64,000 bases of DNA from Jejuia pallidilutea (lineage in GTDB: Bacteria > Bacteroidota > Bacteroidia > Flavobacteriales > Flavobacteriaceae), in assembly GCF_002973595.1 (NCBI RefSeq), contig NZ_PVEO01000012.1, forward strand, positions 1 to 64,000, given 5' to 3'. This document shows positions 53,076 through 61,931 of the stretch, piece after piece (within the stretch, counting starts at the first letter, position 1; the number at the start of each line of letters is the position of its first letter). The notes under the pieces were generated by a model. That model saw only the letters and a list, made by a program, of their open reading frames with translations. It was not told the DNA's origin and made no database searches. A program made the position numbers and the translations under genes.

Positions 53076-54359
53076 CTAATAGCCATATTTATCTTTCCAA
53101 CGTTTTTTTAAAAAATCCCGTTGGGCATTTTCCCTAGCATTATTACCCGGTTCATACAGTTTTGTGTTTTTTACATCTTCTGGTAAAAACTCTTGGTTTG
53201 CAAAGTTGTTATCGTAGTTATGCGCATATTTGTAATTCTCCCCATACCCCAATTCTTTCATTAGTTTTGTTGGTGCATTTCTAATTTCTAGAGGAACCGA
53301 TAAATCGCCTGTTTCCTTAACCAATTGCTGTGCGGCGCCTATAGCTTTATAGGCAGCATTACTTTTAGGAGAACACGCTAAATAGGTAGCACATTGGCTT
53401 AAAATGATTCTAGATTCTGGAAAACCTATAGTAGATACTGCCTGAAATGTATTATTTGCAATTACCAAAGCCGTAGGATTAGCATTTCCAATATCTTCAC
53501 TAGCAGAAATTAAAAGCCTGCGTGCAATAAACTTAACATCCTCACCACCTTCAATCATACGTGCCAGCCAATATACGGCTGCATTTGGGTCGCTACCACG
53601 TATAGATTTTATAAAGGCAGAAATAATATCATAATGTTGCTCTCCAGTTTTATCATATCTAACCGTATTGTTCTGTACCTTATCTAACACATAGCTATTG
53701 GTAATAATAATTTTATCAGCATCACTAGAATTTACAATTAATTCAAAAATATTAAGCAATTTTCTAGCATCTCCACCAGAAAGCCTTAATAAGGCGTCCG
53801 TTTCCTCAAGTTTAATATGTTTTTGGGAGATAATCTCATCATTTTCAATGGCGCGATGTAAGAGTGTCTCTAAATCTTGTTTAGAAAAAGCATTTAAAAT
53901 ATATACCTGACATCGAGACAATAATGCAGGAATCACCTCAAAACTCGGATTTTCAGTAGTAGCACCAATTAAAGTAATCCAACCTTTTTCTACAGCCTGA
54001 AGTAAAGAATCTTGTTGCGATTTACTAAACCTATGTATTTCATCAATAAATAAAATAGGATTCTTAGTAGTAAACAAACCCCCACTTTGTTTTGCTTTTT
54101 CAATAACGTCCCTTATGTCTTTTACACCAGAATTTATAGCACTTAAAGTGTAAAAGGGTCTTTTGGAATCTGTGGCAATTATATTTGCCAGGGTTGTTTT
54201 GCCAGTTCCTGGTGGCCCCCAAAAAATCATAGACGCAATCAGTCCATGCTTTAGTTGTTGTGTTAAAGCACCGTTTTTGCCAACCAAGTGTGTTTGGCTC
54301 ACATAATCTGTCAAATTTTTAGGGCGTAATCGTTCCGCTAAAGGCGTATTCACATTCAT
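53076..54359 (-). CDS. rarA: Replication-associated recombination protein A
   Basis: 427 residues. AAA+ clamp-loader-like ATPase: Walker A FWGPPGTGKTTLA (about residue 50), Walker B LFIDEIHRFSKSQQD, sensor 1 GATTENPSFE and sensor 2 GGDARKLLN, then the C-terminal RarA/WRNIP1 oligomerisation region (AVYWLARMIEGGED). It acts at stalled replication forks. Convergent with the coiled-coil gene, and the REP-like element lies just upstream of its start. Confidence 0.96.
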   Translation of the reverse strand: MNVNTPLAERLRPKNLTDYVSQTHLVGKNGALTQQLKHGLIASMIFWGPPGTGKTTLANIIATDSKRPFYTLSAINSGVKDIRDVIEKAKQSGGLFTTKNPILFIDEIHRFSKSQQDSLLQAVEKGWITLIGATTENPSFEVIPALLSRCQVYILNAFSKQDLETLLHRAIENDEIISQKHIKLEETDALLRLSGGDARKLLNIFELIVNSSDADKIIITNSYVLDKVQNNTVRYDKTGEQHYDIISAFIKSIRGSDPNAAVYWLARMIEGGEDVKFIARRLLISASEDIGNANPTALVIANNTFQAVSTIGFPESRIILSQCATYLACSPKSNAAYKAIGAAQQLVKETGDLSVPLEIRNAPTKLMKELGYGENYKYAHNYDNNFANQEFLPEDVKNTKLYEPGNNARENAQRDFLKKRWKDKYGY

Positions 54360-54394
54360 AACTGTAAAATTAAGCGAATTTATTTAAGTTTTGG

Positions 54395-54486
54395 GCGTGC
54401 CCCCGATAAAAATCGGGGTCGGGCTTTCGGCAGTCGCTTCCCGCAAAAAGCGGGAGAGCTTCAACAAATACCTCAATCCCTCACGC
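54395..54486. repeat. REP-like element with two hairpins
   Basis: GC-rich against the AT-rich surroundings, bounded by short inverted ends (GCGTG at 54395-54399, CACGC at 54482-54486). Inside are two perfect hairpins: CCCCGAT-AAAA-ATCGGGG (54401-54418) and TCCCGC-AAAAA-GCGGGA (54439-54455), separated by GGGCTTTCGGCAGTCGC. This matches the general form of repeats scattered in flavobacterial genomes (GGGCGT...GGGCTTTCGGC...CAATCCC). No transposase is nearby. Confidence 0.7.
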
Positions 54487-54515
54487 AGCTATCTGCCATT
54501 TTAGCATTACTATCA

Positions 54516-55271
54516 ATGTGGTTAATTATTTGCTATATTCACTATGTGAAACAAAGGCAACATTTTCAATATTCTACAGGAGTTATAGTGTATCCGGTAT
54601 TATTTATTTTAATACTTTGGATTGTATTCTGGTTTGAAGTACGTTTTGGATTTAAATTCTCAAAATTTGGAATATATCCACAAACATTATCGGGACTAAA
54701 AGGCGTTGTTTTAAGTCCGTTCATACATGGCGATATTCAGCATTTATATCATAATACAATACCACTTTTTGTGCTCTCCATGGCACTGTTTTACTTCTAC
54801 AGGCCAATAGCTTGGAAGGTATTAATTTGGGGTGTTTTATTTTCAGGATTTTTAACCTGGTGTATCGGTAGACCTTCTTATCATATAGGTGCCAGCGGAT
54901 TAATTTATGTTTTGGTAAGCTTTACCTTTTTTAAAGGCGTTTTTGCAAAACATTACAGGCTTATTGCTCTCTCTTTACTTGTTGTATTTCTTTATGGAAG
55001 TATGATTTGGTATACCTTACCAATAGAAGAAGGCATTTCATGGGAAGGCCATTTATCAGGCTTAATAACAGGTTTACTTTTTGCCCTGTTTTTTAGAAAG
55101 CAAATCGCAAAACCAAAAAAATATAGTTGGGAACAAGACGATTATAACGAGGAGGACGATCCTTTTTTAAAGCACTTTGATGAGGACGGAAATTTTATTG
55201 AGCACATAGAACCAGAACCCCATCAAGAAGATTTTAAAATAAATTACACCTACAAAAAACGTGAAGAATAG
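54516..55271 (+). CDS. Rhomboid family intramembrane serine protease
   Basis: 251 residues, six or so membrane helices. Catalytic serine in HIGASGLIY; catalytic histidine in GHLSGLITG; a conserved HLYHNTIPL earlier helix fits the rhomboid fold. The first ten residues (MWLIICYIHY) are weakly supported, so a GTG at 54546 is an alternative start. It cleaves membrane proteins in the inner membrane; substrates unknown. Convergent with rlmB (4-base gap). Confidence 0.9.
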   Translation: MWLIICYIHYVKQRQHFQYSTGVIVYPVLFILILWIVFWFEVRFGFKFSKFGIYPQTLSGLKGVVLSPFIHGDIQHLYHNTIPLFVLSMALFYFYRPIAWKVLIWGVLFSGFLTWCIGRPSYHIGASGLIYVLVSFTFFKGVFAKHYRLIALSLLVVFLYGSMIWYTLPIEEGISWEGHLSGLITGLLFALFFRKQIAKPKKYSWEQDDYNEEDDPFLKHFDEDGNFIEHIEPEPHQEDFKINYTYKKREE

Positions 55272-55275
55272 GGGT

Positions 55276-56013
55276 TTAAGAGCGTTGTCGTACAACTTCA
55301 TACAAAAATGCGCCACAAGCTACAGAAACATTTAAGGATTCTATATCACCCAATAAAGGCAGTTTAGCCTTTTCATCAACTACTTTTAAAGTAGAAGGGT
55401 TGATGCCTTTGCCTTCAGATCCCATAATAATAGCACATGGCTCTTTGAAGGAAATATTATAAAGTGTATTTTCTGTTTTTTCAGTTGCAGCAATAACTTT
55501 TATTCCTGAAGCCTGCATATAAAACACGGCATCTTTAATATGGTCAACCTTACAAATAGGAACTTTAAAAACGGCTCCAGCACTTGTTTTAATGGTATCA
55601 CCATTTACAGGTGCGCCACCTTTCTTCTGAATAATTATACCGTCTACACCAGTACATTCTGCGGTTCTAATAATAGCTCCAAAATTGCGGACATCGCTAA
55701 GTTGATCTAAAAGTAAAAAAAGAGGCGTTTTGCCCGATTCAATAACATTCATCACTAAATCTTCCAAATCATAAAAGGCAATAGGAGAAATTTGTGCTAC
55801 AGCACCTTGATGATTTTTCTTAGTTAATCTATTTAGCTTTTCAACAGGAACATAAGAAGAGTTTATTGAGTTTTTTCTTAGCAGAGTCTCTAATTCTGAA
55901 AACAGTTCACCGTGAAGTCCTTTTTGTAAAAAGACTTTATCAATGGTCTCTCCAGAGTTTATAGCTTCAATAATAGCTCTTATACCGAATATTTGGGTTT
56001 GGTTTTGCATCAT
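55276..56013 (-). CDS. rlmB: 23S rRNA 2'-O-methyltransferase, RlmB-like
   Basis: 245 residues from the ATG at 56013 (or the next at 56010). A farther upstream start is rejected because its extra residues are encoded by the terminator hairpin at 56016-56049. N-terminal substrate-binding domain (IFGIRAIIEAINSGETIDK), then a knotted SPOUT domain with RNFGAIIRTAECTGVDGI (motif 1), IMGSEGKGI (motif 2) and LNVSVACGAFLYE (motif 3). Family members methylate G2251 of 23S rRNA; a tRNA target (TrmH) is less likely from the domain layout. Confidence 0.92.
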   Translation of the reverse strand: MMQNQTQIFGIRAIIEAINSGETIDKVFLQKGLHGELFSELETLLRKNSINSSYVPVEKLNRLTKKNHQGAVAQISPIAFYDLEDLVMNVIESGKTPLFLLLDQLSDVRNFGAIIRTAECTGVDGIIIQKKGGAPVNGDTIKTSAGAVFKVPICKVDHIKDAVFYMQASGIKVIAATEKTENTLYNISFKEPCAIIMGSEGKGINPSTLKVVDEKAKLPLLGDIESLNVSVACGAFLYEVVRQRS

Positions 56014-56049
56014 AAAAAAATAGATTGCCAATTTAGGCAATCTATTTTT
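56014..56049 (-). terminator. Terminator of the susC-susD-lipoprotein operon
   Basis: A perfect 14-pair stem (56016-56029 with 56036-56049, six-base loop) ending in A and T runs, 29 bases after the lipoprotein stop codon and directly before rlmB. Confidence 0.9.
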
Positions 56050-56077
56050 AATTTATTTAAAAAAGTTATTATGCTTT

Positions 56078-56800
56078 TTAATTAGTGTTGAATTCGGTAG
56101 ATTCACTTGAACCAAAATCTCCACCACCACTAGCTTTAACACTACCTCCAATGGTTAAAGTATATGTACCATTATTAGGAAAACTTAGCCCATCTCCATA
56201 AGCGTCGGTAATAGTAAATGTATAGTCTCTACCTCCACAAAGTGTAATTGTCTCAGAAGCGCTTACTTGTCCGTCAGCATAGTTGCCACCTGAAGCAACC
56301 ACACCATCTAAGGCATCTGTAATTTCCCATCCAGTTTCACTTCCATAGCCGTCAAATACAATATCAAGAGTAGCTGTTACTTCCTCACAATTTTGAATAT
56401 AACCTAAAGTAGTAGATTCTCCTGTAAAGTACCCTTCGCTATTAGCAAAATTAATTACTAAGTTATTTACACCAATACCTAAATTAGTATCGGTTAAAGC
56501 AATTGTTAGCATAGCTTCATTAGCACCAGCAGGAATAGTTACTGAACTTGGTACAGTATAAGAACCCGCGGCAGCATTAGAGCTTTCGTCTACAGTTATA
56601 TTATAAGTTCTATCAGAAGAACTCAAATTCGTAGTGTAAACCGGAATGTCAAAACTAGTACTACCTCCAACATCTACTCCAGTAGAATATTGAGAAGCTC
56701 CAAAAGTTACATATTCAACTTCCTCAACAATGGATTCATCACAGCTTTGAAAGCATGCAACTAAGGTTAATATTAAAATATTATAAACTATTTTTTTCAT
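56078..56800 (-). CDS. SusCD-associated surface lipoprotein
   Basis: 240 residues. Lipoprotein signal with lipobox FQSC (cysteine about residue 20). Two beta-rich domains: the first (about 30-130) resembles a Calx-beta-like fold (VTIPAGANEAMLTIALTD), the second (about 138-232) has paired cysteines and TGWEITDALDGVV, YTFTITDAYGDGL, a pattern seen in several Bacteroidota secreted proteins. It takes the place of SusE/SusF after susD, so it probably helps capture the substrate at the cell surface. Substrate unknown. Confidence 0.85.
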   Translation of the reverse strand: MKKIVYNILILTLVACFQSCDESIVEEVEYVTFGASQYSTGVDVGGSTSFDIPVYTTNLSSSDRTYNITVDESSNAAAGSYTVPSSVTIPAGANEAMLTIALTDTNLGIGVNNLVINFANSEGYFTGESTTLGYIQNCEEVTATLDIVFDGYGSETGWEITDALDGVVASGGNYADGQVSASETITLCGGRDYTFTITDAYGDGLSFPNNGTYTLTIGGSVKASGGGDFGSSESTEFNTN

Positions 56801-56842
56801 AAATATTAATTTTATTTGGTTGTTATTAATACCAACAACATA

Positions 56843-58354
56843 TTAGTCGTTTTGCGTAGAGATAAATGGATTGTTTTGTATCTCAAGTTGAGGTATTTCA
56901 AATTGCATTCTTTCATCGTTATATGGAATCGGAACTCCAACGAATGATAAATGATTATCTCCTCTAACTGTTGTTGCCTTGTTACGTTTCATAGCTAAGT
57001 AACTTTTACCTTCACCCCACAGTTCAATACGTGTTTGTAGATAAATTTCATTTTGTAATTGGGTACCGCTTAAGCCATCTACATATGCAGTACTAGGTAA
57101 TCTGTTTGCTAGTAACGCTTTTAAGCTAGTTCTAGCGGCAGCGTCGTTACCAATTCTTGCGTTTGCCTCAGCATTTAATAAGTAAGCTTCTTCTACACGC
57201 ATGTATACATAGTCTGCAGTAACTGTTTGCGATGAACCTCCAATTTGGTTTGATGCAAAGAACTTAAACAAAGGCTGTAAGTTTCTACCACTTGCAGGGT
57301 TATCTAAGAATTGTGCTTTTCTTGCATCGTCAGATGGAATAGCATCGAATAAAGACTTATCGATAGCTTTGTAATCTCCAGCCCAAGCATAGCTGTAAGA
57401 AAAAGCATCTACTTGTCCCCACCAAGATACTAAGTCTAAGCCATTGTTTGCGGTAATGTCTATACCCCACATCCAACTTGGGTCGTTTACATCACTGAAA
57501 CCAGTTGTTGTAACATCACTCATTGGCATTATTGAATAGTTTCCAGAGTTAATAACTTCTTGAGTTAACGAAGCTACCTCAACATCATTGCCGCCTTTTG
57601 CACCTAATACATAGGCTAAGAGCATTTTAGCAATATCTTGGTTAATTTCGTTTTTAGCACTTCTGTTAAAACCGTTTAATAAATTAATTGCGTCACGTAA
57701 ATCGCTTTCCATTAGGTCGTAAATTTCACTAGCAGGAGATTTTGGTACGTTTGTATTGATAGGTGTATCATATAAAGGTAAAATCTCTTCTGATGGTTTA
57801 TATTCCTTTTGGAAATACTGCGTTAAATAAAAATATGAATGTGCACGCATTGCTTTGGCTTGCCCCATAGCATATTGACTGTCTGCATTATCAGGAACTG
57901 CATCGTTACCGCCCAAACTTTGAATTACAGTGTTGGCTGATCTTAATATTCTAAAATAGTATCTCCATACCATTCTGTTTCGTCCTCTAGCAAAATCTAA
58001 AGGTGCTTGAAATTCAGTAATATCAGATCGGTACCAGCCATAAGTACTAACGCTTAAAGCCATGTCTCCACAAAGCATATCGCCATAAATATCATAACCT
58101 TTTTGTCCAAAGTCATCATGATTCAAGTTTGTTCCACCAGTACCAGTTTGAATCATTTGTGAGTAAATACCACCAACGAAAGCTGCTGGTATTTCTAGGT
58201 TAGTTTTAGAACCTTCCGTTAATTGCTCAGCTGTAATAAATTGCGTAGGTTGACTAGTTCCAGACACACCACTGTTGTCTAGTAAATCATCCGCACAACT
58301 GCTGACACTAAGTGCCACAACAGTTGCAAATGTAATTTTCAATAAATTTTTCAT
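56843..58354 (-). CDS. susD: SusD/RagB family outer-membrane lipoprotein
   Basis: 503 residues from the ATG at 58354 (another ATG lies two codons upstream). Lipobox VSSC gives an N-terminal lipid anchor. SusD features: RSANTVIQSLGG and MRAHSYFYLTQYF in the TPR-like helices, MRVEEAYLLNAEANARIG, and TRIELWGEGKSYLAMKR near the C-terminus. It forms the lid of the SusC barrel and binds the nutrient. Gene starts 16 bases after the susC stop. No glycoside hydrolase or peptidase is in the window, so the nutrient class is unknown. Confidence 0.95.
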   Translation of the reverse strand: MKNLLKITFATVVALSVSSCADDLLDNSGVSGTSQPTQFITAEQLTEGSKTNLEIPAAFVGGIYSQMIQTGTGGTNLNHDDFGQKGYDIYGDMLCGDMALSVSTYGWYRSDITEFQAPLDFARGRNRMVWRYYFRILRSANTVIQSLGGNDAVPDNADSQYAMGQAKAMRAHSYFYLTQYFQKEYKPSEEILPLYDTPINTNVPKSPASEIYDLMESDLRDAINLLNGFNRSAKNEINQDIAKMLLAYVLGAKGGNDVEVASLTQEVINSGNYSIMPMSDVTTTGFSDVNDPSWMWGIDITANNGLDLVSWWGQVDAFSYSYAWAGDYKAIDKSLFDAIPSDDARKAQFLDNPASGRNLQPLFKFFASNQIGGSSQTVTADYVYMRVEEAYLLNAEANARIGNDAAARTSLKALLANRLPSTAYVDGLSGTQLQNEIYLQTRIELWGEGKSYLAMKRNKATTVRGDNHLSFVGVPIPYNDERMQFEIPQLEIQNNPFISTQND

Positions 58355-58370
58355 AATCATTTTTTTTTAA

Positions 58371-61300
58371 TTAAAATTTCACTCTAGCTCCAAGAGTTAT
58401 TGTTGTTGCTGGCGCGTAAATTTGACGGGCAGAGTTACCAACTTCTCTAATAGATGGATTAAATCCGTCTCTAGCAGTTTGTATAAATAAGTTGTCTCCT
58501 GATATCCATAAATTCACAGTATCTAGACCTGCTTTAGCAACGAAATCACTTGAGAGCGTATATCCTATTCTTGCATTATTTAGTGCTATATAATCAGTGC
58601 TAATTATAAATCTAGTAGATGTAGATGTTGCATTAATAATTGCATTGTCTGATAATAGTGGGACATCAGTAATGTCTCCAGGGTTTTGCCATCTTCTTAA
58701 AATATCTGAGTGGTAGTTATTTCCTGCTGCACCAAAACGATCACTCATTAGTTCAGCATATTGTGCATCATATGCCCATCCACCTAAACTGTAGGTAAAT
58801 TGTGTAGAGAAGTCAAAGCTTTTAATTCTTCCTGTAATTCTAAATGCACCTCTAACGTCTGGGATAAAAGACTTATCAACAAACACTTGTGTAGCATCTC
58901 CCCAAGTTTTGGTAATGGTTTTCTTGATGTTAGCATCAGAACTCAGCTGTCTGTATTCATAAAGTGTTCCTGATGAGTTAGCGTCACCACCATTTCCATC
59001 ATCTACAGAGAAGTCGTTTTCTCCTGCATCAAAAACGCCATTGTTATTCGCATCATCATAATATTGATACCACATTGGAGCACCATCAGCTGGATCTACA
59101 CCTGCGTATTCTCTCATCCAAAAATCGAACATAGAACGTCCTACCGCAAAACCATAATTACCATCTTCACTAGAACCGGTATCTATAATTCTATCTAAAC
59201 CAGTTGAAGGGTTTACAGGCAGCTTACGGAATTCATTATGCAAAAGTTCTCCGTTCACAGATACATCTAACTTAACATCTTTTGTATTTATTACATGCCC
59301 TGTTACGTCAAATTCTAAACCAGCATTAAGTATTTCACCGTCATTAACTCTAATGAATGCTAAACCGGCAGAAGACCCTCTTCTTTGATCGAAGAATAAA
59401 TTGTCTGTGTATTTGCGATAATAATCAACATTAACATCTAAGTAATTACCCATACTTAGTTCTACACCTGCTTGTAACATTCTAGAAGTTTCCCATGTTA
59501 AATCTGGATTACCAAAAGTATCTGGGTCAATAGCCAATGCACCACCTACTAGGTTTGTGTTAAATCTATCAAAGGCAAGTGTTGTAGAAACTCCTTGTTG
59601 ATCCCCAGTGATACCATAAGATGCTTTAACCTTTAAATATGATAAAAAGCTGTCGCTCATAAAGTCTTCAGCACTTACTACCCAAGCAGCACCTAAAGAT
59701 CCAAACGTACCCCACTTGTCGTTAATAAAGCGAGAAGAACCATCTGTTCTAAGAGAACCTGTTAAGAAATATTTATCTGCAAAGTTATAGTTTACTTGCC
59801 CGAAATAAGACTCTAAACCAGATGCATTTTCGTAGCCGTCAGAAGGCGATACAACTTCAAGATAGTTACTTAGGTTGTATACTCCAGGCAAAATAACATT
59901 TTGCTTAAATTGTCTTGATTGTGTAAAGCTCGCTTCAAATGTTTCATGAGCAGCTAAAACCTCTAAATTATGCAATCCAAAAGTTTTTTGATAACGCAAC
60001 AACTGAAGGAAAGTTTGAGACCATCTAACTTGATCTGTTACTGTAATATTACCTTTAGTGTTAGCTCCTGTACCATAAACATGGTTACTAGCATTGTTCC
60101 TTCTAAAGAAAGAGTACTGTCCACCATAAGTAGTTTCAAAGTCTAAATCTTCAGTTATTTTGAAAGTCATATTAATGTTACCATTGAAGGCATGAGTATC
60201 TCTACCATCAAAATCCAATATTGCAGAACCAACAGGGTTTAATAAGTTCGCATTAGGGCGGTTTCTAACAAAAGCTCTCGAAGGATCAGGAGTAGTTGTT
60301 CCAGTAGGCGAACCATAATCATATTGAAAGCCACCATATATTGGGTCTGGTATTAATTCACCACTGTTAGGGTATCTTGCAAAAACAGGATAGATAGGTG
60401 CCATCTTATCAGCAAATTCAAAAATATTTTCAGACCCATCTATTTGTCCATTATTTGTAGTTATAGAATTGGCATAATTTAAATTACCTCCAATTTTTAG
60501 CCATTCTTTTACATCAGTATTTAAATTTATTCTAGCTGAATATCTTTTAAAATCAGAATTTATGGAATATCCTTCATCATCTAAGTATCCAATAGCGGCA
60601 AAATATCTAGTTTTATCTGAACCACCGGAAAATCTTATGTTGGCCTCTTTTCTAAAACCAGTACCAAACGCTTCGTCTGCGTAACGTTCTGGCGTGAACA
60701 ATCTATTAACACCATTTCTTACAGTTCTTGTACTAGGGTCTATTAAATCTGCACCAGTGGCAGCATCCCACATGTTGTAACCTGCACCAATACCATTATC
60801 ACCCAATAAAGTATTGTTTGCAAAAGCTACAGGATCGGCATTTCCAGTAACAACACCTCTGTTATAAAGACCTTCCCATACTAAGCCAATGTATTGCTCT
60901 GGAGAACCTATAACATCGTAACGAGGTATTATTTGTTTGTTAATACCAGTTTTAACATCAATTTCTATTGAACCTTTTTCTGAAGCTGATCCATTTTTAG
61001 TTGTTATTAAGATAACACCATTAGCACCTCTTGATCCATAAATGGCTGTTGCTGTCGCATCTTTTAAAACTGTAGTGCTTTTAATGTCTGCTGGGTTAAT
61101 GGAGTTTAGCTCAAAAGTTCCTGAAAAAGGAACTCCGTCTACAACATAAAGCGGAGCTCTGTTCCCCAGTGGAGAGCCATAACCTCTTACACGAACTGTA
61201 GCAATTGTACCTGGTTGTCCTGATGTGTTAATTACTGTAACACCAGCTACCTCACCAGCAAGAGCCTGTGTAACGTTAGTGAAGTTTTTAGCTTCAATAT

Positions 61301-61685
61301 TTTCTGTGCTTATTGATGCTGCTGTACCAGCAAAAGATTGTTTTGTTGCGGTACCATACCCAACAATTAATACCTCCTCGAGAGATTCAGCATCTTCTGC
61401 CATAGTAACATTAATTGTGTTAGATCCTCCAACCTTCGCTTCTTTGGTAACATAACCAACAAAGCTAAATACAAGAGTTGCCCCTTGGTTTGCTTTAATT
61501 GAGTATTTACCATCGAAATCGGTAGAAGTACCACTGGTTGTACCTTTAACTAAGACAGTTGTTCCTGGTAATGGTAGCCCATTTTGATCGGTAACAACAC
61601 CAGATACTGTCTTTTCTTGTGCAAAAGAAATATGCACGACAAACGCTAGTAGTAGCGTTAGAATTCCACTAAACTTTGTTTTCAT
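58371..61685 (-). CDS. susC: SusC/RagA family TonB-linked outer-membrane transporter
   Basis: 1104 residues from the ATG at 61685, where the signal peptide begins (MKTKFSGILTLLLAFVVHIS); an in-frame start ten codons upstream is not used. An N-terminal carboxypeptidase-regulatory-like domain (about 25-100, VSGVVTDQNGLPLPGTTV, FVGYVTKEA), the SusC motif EEVLIVGYGT, a plug domain with PLYVVDGVPFSG and ATAIYGSRGANGVI, then a long beta-barrel. It imports bound nutrients across the outer membrane with TonB energy. First gene of a three-gene operon. Confidence 0.96.
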   Translation of the reverse strand: MKTKFSGILTLLLAFVVHISFAQEKTVSGVVTDQNGLPLPGTTVLVKGTTSGTSTDFDGKYSIKANQGATLVFSFVGYVTKEAKVGGSNTINVTMAEDAESLEEVLIVGYGTATKQSFAGTAASISTENIEAKNFTNVTQALAGEVAGVTVINTSGQPGTIATVRVRGYGSPLGNRAPLYVVDGVPFSGTFELNSINPADIKSTTVLKDATATAIYGSRGANGVILITTKNGSASEKGSIEIDVKTGINKQIIPRYDVIGSPEQYIGLVWEGLYNRGVVTGNADPVAFANNTLLGDNGIGAGYNMWDAATGADLIDPSTRTVRNGVNRLFTPERYADEAFGTGFRKEANIRFSGGSDKTRYFAAIGYLDDEGYSINSDFKRYSARINLNTDVKEWLKIGGNLNYANSITTNNGQIDGSENIFEFADKMAPIYPVFARYPNSGELIPDPIYGGFQYDYGSPTGTTTPDPSRAFVRNRPNANLLNPVGSAILDFDGRDTHAFNGNINMTFKITEDLDFETTYGGQYSFFRRNNASNHVYGTGANTKGNITVTDQVRWSQTFLQLLRYQKTFGLHNLEVLAAHETFEASFTQSRQFKQNVILPGVYNLSNYLEVVSPSDGYENASGLESYFGQVNYNFADKYFLTGSLRTDGSSRFINDKWGTFGSLGAAWVVSAEDFMSDSFLSYLKVKASYGITGDQQGVSTTLAFDRFNTNLVGGALAIDPDTFGNPDLTWETSRMLQAGVELSMGNYLDVNVDYYRKYTDNLFFDQRRGSSAGLAFIRVNDGEILNAGLEFDVTGHVINTKDVKLDVSVNGELLHNEFRKLPVNPSTGLDRIIDTGSSEDGNYGFAVGRSMFDFWMREYAGVDPADGAPMWYQYYDDANNNGVFDAGENDFSVDDGNGGDANSSGTLYEYRQLSSDANIKKTITKTWGDATQVFVDKSFIPDVRGAFRITGRIKSFDFSTQFTYSLGGWAYDAQYAELMSDRFGAAGNNYHSDILRRWQNPGDITDVPLLSDNAIINATSTSTRFIISTDYIALNNARIGYTLSSDFVAKAGLDTVNLWISGDNLFIQTARDGFNPSIREVGNSARQIYAPATTITLGARVKF

Positions 61686-61931
61686 GTTATAATTATTTGA
61701 ATTAGTCAATGCCAAAAATCATAAATAAAAGTTAACAAAGCAACAAAATTGCGTTAAATTTGATGTATTCTCTAAAAATTAGTTGCAAAAAGCGCTTTTT
61801 TCGTGTCTGTTTTGTTTAAGAAAAGCCAAATTTGCTTATAAATTCTTTTAATTAATGCTCTGAAATATTCTTAAAAGAAAAAGAGACTACTGTTCAGTAG
61901 TCTCTTTTAAGTTTAATAACTTACAAATGCT
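61686..61931. other. Intergenic region upstream of the first susC
   Basis: 246 bases without a gene. It holds the terminator of the second SusCD pair (61879-61908) and a perfect 14-base palindrome AAAAAGCGCTTTTT (61787-61800), about 100 bases before the susC start. No perfect -7 box is visible. Confidence 0.5.
61879..61908 (-). terminator. Terminator of the second SusCD pair
   Basis: A perfect 14-pair stem (61879-61892 with 61895-61908) with A and T ends, 24 bases after the second susD stop codon. It separates the two SusCD transcripts. Confidence 0.88.

Noticed and set aside
61787-61800. Palindrome AAAAAGCGCTTTTT upstream of susC as an operator
   Set aside because: It lacks a spacer and a second copy, and AT-rich DNA of this length often contains such symmetry; noted in the intergenic entry only.
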